DNA of 64,000 bases, taken from positions 496,001 to 560,000 of the forward strand of contig LODT01000037.1 in assembly GCA_001606155.1 (NCBI GenBank), read 5' to 3'. The stretch's first letter is position 1. The number at the start of each line of letters is the position of its first letter. The stretch is from Tieghemostelium lacteum. Its lineage: Eukaryota; Evosea; Eumycetozoa; Dictyosteliales; Raperosteliaceae. A program made the position numbers and the translations under genes. The notes under the pieces are model-generated. The model worked only from the letters and a program-made list of their open reading frames with translations, searched no databases and was not told the DNA's origin. Below are positions 56,884 to 64,000 of the stretch, piece after piece.

Positions 56884-59800
56884 GAATTATTATTAATGAA
56901 ATGTGAATTTGAAGAAGTATTATTATTATTATTCATTATAAATTGTGAATTATTGTTTGAATGTTTAACTTTTTTAAATCTTTGATCCATTTGATCATCA
57001 TCATCGTCATCATCATTTTGGGTATCAGAATTAATTAGATCACCAATATTACACTTTCTATCAGGTAAGACATTGGTAAAGTTATTGATTGGTGTATTAT
57101 AATTATTAATAACATTTCCATAGGATGGGAACAATTCCATAATTTTTTTTGGATGCTTGTGCTTGGGTTTGGGCTTGTGTTTGTGGTTGAATGTGAAGTG
57201 GCATCTGTTGTGGTTGAGGTTTCATTGGTGATTGATAGAATTTAATTGGTTTACCATTTATTGTGTGATTATCACTCTTACTGTTTTGTTGTGACTTTTT
57301 ATAATTATTACCTCTATTGTTACTTTGGTTATTGACAAATTGGAACATTTGATTATTGTTATTGTTTTGGTTCATTTTCATTCCAACAAAATTTGATGTA
57401 CCATTACTACCATTACTTATACTATTGTTACTGTTATTGAGTATTGATGGTGTATTATTATCACTATTAATTAAACTGTTTATACTAGTTTTGTTGATTG
57501 AGGTATTATTGATATTATTGGTAACAGTTGAGTTAGTAGAAGAATTAATATTAACGCTATTACTACTACTAGAAATACTGTTACTGCTACTCATCAATAG
57601 ATTATTATTACTATTTGCCAAACCATTTCCATTTTGAGAGTTATTGGAAATTATATTACAGGCATATGAAATAATAATCTCAAGTCTCTTGATGAGTAGT
57701 TTTTCTTTTGGAAATTGAAGAATATCTAAAATGGGTTCAGAGAATTTTCTCTTTTTATCATTGGCATTGATATCTGGCATCTGTTGGTTTTCAAATGTAC
57801 CATTTCTTATAGCTTCAATTTGAATTGCAATATCATAGAATGGCAATGAAGGATCAGAAACCATTTCTTCAAGTTGCATATATCCATATTTAGAAGTACC
57901 TTGTAAGAGTGCTAAATCATGTGTACCTAATTTCCACCACTGAGGAAATAGTCCAGCTGGTGGTAAACGACTTAGAATATTCTCAATATTTTCATTTGGT
58001 AACAAATACTGTCGGATTCTAGAAAAGAAGAATATTCTATTAACTAGTTTTCTACATTGGATAATAGAAATATCTTCATCTGGTATAGTAGTACTCTGAT
58101 TCTCACATGCAAAGTTACATTTAGTTAACAATTCAAAATAGTAACGTTCAATCAATTCAGTAGATTTCTTTTTCAAACTGGCCTTTTCTTTTAGTAGATC
58201 CCAACTGTATTCACCAGGTGATTTCTCATAGACACCATAGATGAGTAAAAACTTGTAAAAATCCGATTTCTCTTTTTTAGTCCATTCTTCTTGTCTCTTT
58301 TTCTTTTTTTCTTCAATTTTGGATTTTTCTTGTTGTTTCTTTTCAATTTTTGTACCTTTCTCTTGTTGTTTCTTGAACAAGTCTAATTGTTTTAGTAATC
58401 TTTTTACACGATGAGATAACAATTTACTAGAAGGCCAAATTAAATATTCATCAGTTGGTGGTTCAGTTTTAACAGTATCAGTTTCCATTGGTTGTTGTTG
58501 TTGTTGCTCTTGTTCTTGTGGTTGATCTGATTTAACATCAAATTCAACTTTTTCTACATTGGTATTATTATTTTCATCATCTCTTGATACTTTCCATTTA
58601 TGAGAACAGAAAGATAATGAAGGATCATTACGAATGGCATCGTAATTTCCAGAACCATGTTTATAGATACCAACTAACAAGTCATTATCTTGTTCAGTTT
58701 TCCACCAAGGGAAAGGAGAATCACTAATTTCACCAACTTGATCTACCATATTACTGTAACCAATTCTAAGTAACTGAGCCAACAATGCCAAATTATTGAG
58801 TTTTCTTACTACCTCTTTAACATTTTTCTTTAGATATTCATTGAAATAGGAATCTGTAATAGAAGCATCTTTGAAAAATACATTGAATTCTTCATTAATC
58901 TCACTCTGATTGGATTCCACACTATTCAAATGTATGATAATATTCTGATTATCATCATACTTCAAATGGTCACGTGCTGAACTTAAATCTGGCATTTCAA
59001 CACCTTGTATTAATTGAGATTGTTGCTGTTGCTGTTGTTGTTTTTGATCATTTTCAATATAGAATTTCAAAACCATTGGTTCTAGAGATGGTACCAGGGA
59101 ATCAAAGTATTCCAATGTCAAATCAGTGTTACTGTTCTCTTTACGATACTCATTGATAATCTTACTAATCATTGCAATACCAAATTGACGACACTGATCA
59201 AAATTCCATTTGTTAATCTCAGCTAGATATCTCATGAGATCCCATCTACCTGACCCAAACATTAACAGAATAGCCTTGAATCTAGTTCTCTCGCTTGGTG
59301 TCCACCCTTTATATAATGGTTTAATAGATTGTTGAACTGATTGTGCACCATTGGTATCTTCGTAATCCTCTTCATCATCATCCTGTTCGTCTTCATCATC
59401 TTGATCATCAAATTCGTCTACAAATCTACCAAATCTTTGAACACCTTTTCTAGAACGAGGTTTTAGAGGTGAGTCAACTTTACTCTCTAGTTCAGGTTTG
59501 AATTTCTCCCAGAAATTAGGATCATTTACATCAATATGCGCAGCAGCAGTTGAAGAACAAAAAGAAGCTGTAGAAAATGTGTTTGCCATGGGATCTAAGG
59601 TCTCATGTTTTATAACATTACTGTATCTATCGAGTATCTTATCTATATCTTCTTCATAGAATTTCTCACTGGCGTCATCATCCTTAATAGCATAAGCACC
59701 GTATTTCAATAGAGCATTAATAGATTCTCTATTTGGAACATCTTCCTTAGAGCTTGCAAGGCTATTCATAGTCAATACAGCTCTATCAAGACCAAGTTTC

Positions 59801-62418
59801 TTAGAAGCCTTATCAAACATCAAACGTTCATAAGTATTTCTAGTAACCAATCTGTATACCTTTACCATCTTATCCTGACCAATTCTATGACATCTAGCTT
59901 GTGCTTGAAGATCGTTTTGTGGGTTCCAGTCCGAATCAAAAATGATTACAGTATCAGCAGCTGTGAGGTTGATACCTATACCACCAGCTCTTGTACACAG
60001 GAGGAACACAAATCTATCTGAATCTGGTCGAGAAAATCTATCAATAGCAGCTTGTCTTTCAGAAGCTTTAATAGCACCATCAATTCTCTCGTGTGGGTAA
60101 CCTCTATATGAAAGATAGTCATCGAGAATATTCAAAACACCAACCATCTGACTGAATATTAAAACCTTGTGATTTCCAGCACGTAGTTTAGGTAAGAGTT
60201 TATCAATTAAAACTAGTTTACCAGATGTTTGAATGAGTTTTTGATAGACTTCGTCGCCTTTCAGAGACTGAGTTTCACTCTGTTCGACACCTTTAATTAG
60301 ATAAGGATGATTACAACACTTTCTCAACTCCATCATGATATTAAGAAGTGAAGGACCTTGACCTCTACACCCCTTTTTAAGAAAAGTAAAGTTCTTTTCA
60401 TAGATGGCACGATAGTACTTCTTTTGAATGGTTGTAAGTTCAACTTCGACTATGGTTTCTTCTTTAGGTGCAATTGATTTCTCTACATTTTCTTTCATTC
60501 TACGTAAGAGATAAGGTTTCAAAATCAATTGTAGTTTAGTTACTTGTTCAGCGTCTTGAAGATTTCCGTAATCTTGCATAAAATCTGAAAGACTATTGAA
60601 CACCTTAGCATCTGCAAAATTCAAAAGTGCCCATAACTCCTGAATGTTATTTTGTAATGGAGTACCAGTGAGAAGCAACAAGTGATCAAAACTATAGGTT
60701 TTCAATTGGTTTGTAAGTTTACAAGCTTGGTTTTTCAGTCTGTGTGCTTCATCGATTACCAAATATCTCCATTTGATCTTACTGAGATAGTGTCTATCTG
60801 AAAGTGCCATTTCATAGGTAGTTATAAGAACATTAAATTTAGTAACATTCTGATTGACAAATGTTCCCTTTTTAGGGTCAATATAATAGAATTCATAGTT
60901 TCTAATCAGAGGTCTACCTCCACCAGTGTCGTGGTAGACTAGAACATTCATGTCTGTCCAGTTCTCAAATTCTCTCTTCCAGTGTGGAATGGTAGTCAAA
61001 GGTGCTATACATAGGAATGGACCACGAATGTGTTGTTGTTTTCTCAGAGTCTCCAAAATGGATACGGATTGAACTGTTTTTCCAAGACCCATTTCGTCAC
61101 CCAAAATTGTATTTCTCTGTTCGTGATAGGAGTAGTTTAACCAATTCAGACCCTCTAATTGATAAGGTCTCAGTTGATTACCATTTTTAAAATAAGCTGG
61201 AGTCTCTTTAAATGCTTGAAAATCAGTTGGTAAAGGTCGAGGTTTTTCCACAAGTTCCTCTGGAGATGGATAGATATTATATCTTTTATATCTCTCCAGA
61301 GCCAAATCATCATTTATATCTTCTTTCTTCTCCCAACTACTGTATTCGTAACCAAGATGTTTCCATTTCACCAAATATTCCATATTAGCCAACTGTTTAC
61401 TATTAGGTATCACACGTTCATCTAAGACTCTGTCAACTTCATAGTGATCATGATAGGTAATCTGATTCTCATAGTCATCATCATCTAACATGTCATCACC
61501 CATACTAGAATAACCATTTTGTTCTTCTTTAGTTATGAATCTCTTCAAACGCATTCTACTACTTTTGGTCTTATTTAAAAGTTCCTTATTCAGCCAACTT
61601 GAATGGATATATGCCAAATCTTTCCACTTTATTAAATATTCCTCTGTATTCTCACCAGTCTCTTGATTCTTTACCACTCTCTTATCCAGTATCTTTTCAA
61701 TACTGTACTCAACAGTGATCTTTTCTAAATTGGATTTCATTTTGAAATCCTCAATATCAAAATCAAATTCCTGTTTATAATGATCTTCAATATCCATTGA
61801 ATCATTTTTTTGTTCATCTTCTGAATTTACCTCATCTTCTTCCTCCGATGTAAAATGTTCCGAATCGCTTTCAGATTCTTCAATCACCACTTTTTTAGCT
61901 GCTTGTTTTTTATGTTTTGCAATTTGTGGTTGTGGGGGTGGGGGTAAATTTGTTCCATTATTAATATTTGAAGTAGTGGGTGTAGTTGTTGTAGTTGATC
62001 TTGGTGGTCTACCTCTTTTCTTTTTAACTGTCATTGGTGTTGGTAATGGAGGTGGTGGAGGCGATTTTGTATTGGAAATTGCAGGTTTTATCTTAATTTC
62101 ACCATCTGAATCAGAATCACTAATATCATCACTACTGTCATCAGTTGTTGAGATTGGATTGATTTGTGTAATTCTTCTACCACTTTGAGTAGTGGTTTTG
62201 ACCTGTTCACCATTGAGTGTCATCACACTTGTTTTTTTCCTAGATGAATTGGCCTCAACTAATTGTTCTTCAGAATCCCAAAGACCCAATTTATTTCGAG
62301 ATTTTCTTTGCTGTTGATCACCATTATTATTTGATATTAATATAAATTTGGAAGATTAGTTAATGAAATTTCATATTTGTGAAAAAAAAAAAAATTAAAA
62401 ATAACTTACTTTATTCAT
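56613..62418 (-). CDS. CHD chromatin remodeller, type III (CHD7/Kismet-like)
   Basis: The main exon 62310-57106 is preceded by a 9-nt first exon at 62418-62410 (ATG AAT AAA, donor GTAAGT, acceptor CAACAG), giving 1737 aa to the first stop. There are two chromodomains (about 200-250 and 280-340; EEYLIKWKDLAYIHSSWL, MEYLVKWKHLGYEYSSWE). The SNF2 motor is at about 380-840 (GDEMGLGKTVQ, DEAH, LLTGTPLQNN, QAQARCHRIGQ). SANT/SLIDE-like and WPSSKLLSHRVKRLLKQLD modules follow, as in CHD6-9. It slides nucleosomes with ATP. A second open frame (57140-56613, Asn-rich, ending EEVGSDEEGSEEFE) overlaps the end in another frame. The frames meet at a run of eight A, so the true protein may continue about 170 residues through it (assembly indel, polymorphism or frameshift), or end at 57106. 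Confidence 0.9.
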
Positions 62419-62956
62419 TATTTTAGATATATATAAAATTAATGTAAAACTAAGATTTATAATATATAAATAAAAATAAAAAAACAAAAATACGAAAAAA
62501 GAAAAAAAAAAAAAAAAAAACAAAATTGTATTTTTTTAATTCATTTTTTAAATTTGAATTTATCAGAATTATCTATTTTTTTTGTTCTTTAATAATATAA
62601 ATTCTTTATTAAATATTGATTATGTCATTTATATATCTCATTTAATAAATATTTTCTTTAATTCAAAAAACATTTAAATTTTGATTAAAAGTGTAGTGCC
62701 CCATCCTTTTTTACCAAAATTGGAAATGTATATAAAATTGTATAACCAATTTTACTCTTTTTTCAATTTTAGAGATTAATGAATATAAAAGTTAAATTAT
62801 AAATAAATTAAAGAATAAAATAATTTTAAGAGTGTGTAGGTCAATATAACTTTAGAAATCAATATGATCCAAATTATCTCAAATTCCACGAAGAAAATTT
62901 CATTTAAAACAATTTTTATTTTTATTTTTATTTTACAAAAAAAAATCTAAAAATCA
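62419..62956. other. Spacer between divergent CHD and XRCC2 genes
   Basis: Extremely AT-rich, with an A tract at 62502-62520 and T tracts near 62530 and 62576. A small GC-richer patch, GTAGTGCCCCATCC (about 62692-62705), lies in the middle. It should contain both promoters. No gene is seen. Confidence 0.5.
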
Positions 62957-63781
62957 ATGAACCAGAATTTAGGATACGACACAACAGCTCAGCAATTATT
63001 CTATAAAAGAGAGAAAAAACAAATTCTAACTGGAATATCCGATGTTGATCAATATATAAAAGAAAAAAGTCAATTTATACAGAATGGGGGTGTAATTGAA
63101 ATCTATGGTTCCAGTGGATCAGGTAAATCCGAAACTGTACTACAGATATTAATTCACTCTATTCTACCATTTGATATGGGTGGTAGTGAAATTGGTGTTA
63201 TATTCTTTGACAATGATTATAAATTTGATATATTCAGATTAAAAGATTTAATGTATAAAAAATATAAACAACATTTTCAAAATAATAACAATAATAATAA
63301 TAATAATAATAGTGAAGGTAATTGTGATGATGATAAGGAATTTAATGAATTTTTTAAAAAATGTATTGGGAGATTACACTTGCTGCGTTGTAAAGATAGT
63401 TTTCAGTTTTTGGTGACACTAAAGAGCACAAGTCAATTGATAAAGAATATTGCAAATCACAGTGACGAGACAAATAAGGAGGTTTATTTAATGATAATTG
63501 ATAGCATATCGGCATTTTATTGGCTAGACCAAAAAGGTGAGGCATTAAATGTCAGACCCAATCTAATATGGATTGATTGTATAAGAAAATTAATTTCAGA
63601 ATTCTCTCTATTGGTGATTGCTACTAAACAAGCTATATTCTCATCATCTTCACAACAACAACAACAGAATACCCACCATCACAATAACCAAAATATTCCT
63701 CCTGCAACTCCTCACAAGGAATTTTTAGGCAATGAGTGGAGCAAACTTGTTAAATACAGAAAATGTTTAATTCACAAATAA
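62957..63781 (+). CDS. xrcc2: XRCC2-like RAD51 paralogue
   Basis: Single exon, 274 aa. RecA-type ATPase core: Walker A is GSSGSGKSET near residue 52, and Walker B is YLMIIDSISAFYWLD, which is characteristic of XRCC2. GVIFFDNDYKFDIFRL and RLHLLRCKDSFQFLVTL also match. The end EFLGNEWSKLVKYRKCLIHK corresponds to the family stretch before its C-terminal tail, so the protein is complete or lacks only a short extra exon. XRCC2 acts with RAD51D in homologous recombination and replication-fork repair. A poly-Asn insert (about residues 112-122) and a Gln/His-rich loop are low-complexity insertions. It is divergent from the CHD gene. Confidence 0.9.
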   Translation: MNQNLGYDTTAQQLFYKREKKQILTGISDVDQYIKEKSQFIQNGGVIEIYGSSGSGKSETVLQILIHSILPFDMGGSEIGVIFFDNDYKFDIFRLKDLMYKKYKQHFQNNNNNNNNNNSEGNCDDDKEFNEFFKKCIGRLHLLRCKDSFQFLVTLKSTSQLIKNIANHSDETNKEVYLMIIDSISAFYWLDQKGEALNVRPNLIWIDCIRKLISEFSLLVIATKQAIFSSSSQQQQQNTHHHNNQNIPPATPHKEFLGNEWSKLVKYRKCLIHK

Positions 63782-64000
63782 TAATCATATTTAGTAACCA
63801 CATATATATAGGTTAGTATATTAGCAGATTGTAATAATAAATCGTTCCGGAAATATTGAAAATATTATTTTTTCAAAATAAATGTTTATTTTGGGATAGT
63901 GGGTGGGTTGTGTTTGAACATGAATAAAAAAATGAAAATAAAAGAAGTAGGGGTAATCATCAACTTCATACATTACAAATTTTAAAATTTCAACATACCC
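63782..64000. other. 3' flank of XRCC2 at the window edge
   Basis: AT-rich, with a G-rich patch GTGGGTGGGTTG at about 63899-63910. No gene is supported in the 219 bases available. A short spliced continuation of XRCC2 cannot be excluded but no clear donor was found. Confidence 0.4.

Overview
The window is chromosomal DNA from a dictyostelid social amoeba. The evidence is AT-rich spacers, short AT-rich GT..AG introns (about 50-100 bp), Asn/Gln/Thr/Ser homopolymer tracts inside conserved proteins, strongly A/T-ending codons, and dictyostelid families such as PA14/psi-type proteins with Cys-rich repeats. The species cannot be fixed from the sequence. I see no CRISPR, operon, reverse transcriptase, integrase, capsid or envelope gene. 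Splice models were built by eye from GT/AG signals, frame continuity and family alignment.

Layout. 0.3-3 kb: XPF nuclease. 3.1-8.7 kb: two tandem, recently duplicated psi-type adhesion/signalling proteins with NPLY tails. 8.7-10.5 kb: AT-rich spacer. 10.5-11.8 kb: an eight-helix membrane protein made of two similar halves. 12.3-18.5 kb: GCN2-type eIF2alpha kinase, convergent with RLP24 (60S biogenesis), which is divergent from an EF-hand NADPH oxidase (NoxC type). 22.2-26 kb: a small methyltransferase and a RING/B-box/coiled-coil/kelch protein. 26.6-29.4 kb: Polo-like kinase. 30.1-32.6 kb: a ZDHHC4-type palmitoyltransferase divergent from ribokinase. 32.9-33.0 kb: a possible structured RNA. 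33.1-46.9 kb: an F-box/LRR-like protein, an RGLG/copine-type VWA protein, PIG-V, a GRAM protein, a mitoferrin-like carrier, a Thg1-like 3'-5' polymerase, WDR3/Utp12 and a TMEM151-like poly-Q membrane protein. 47.5-51.3 kb: two secreted or surface proteins. 55-64 kb: taxilin, a CHD (Kismet/CHD7-type) remodeller and XRCC2.

The ordinary gene-dense parts have spacers of 40-500 bp. The exception is 48.7-55.1 kb, a gene-poor island broken only by one small surface-protein gene. It holds decayed coding relics, several copies of short dispersed repeats, a 20-bp hairpin, and a fold-back of about 575 bp whose spacer contains a recognisable 5.8S rRNA sequence on the minus strand. A chromosomal 5.8S copy with no neighbouring 17S or 26S sequence is the most surprising item in the window.

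Functional themes are inferred only: DNA repair (XPF, XRCC2), ribosome assembly (RLP24, WDR3), nutrient-stress control (GCN2) and surface/secreted proteins. They are not visibly clustered into a pathway; neighbours are mostly unrelated housekeeping genes in divergent or convergent pairs.
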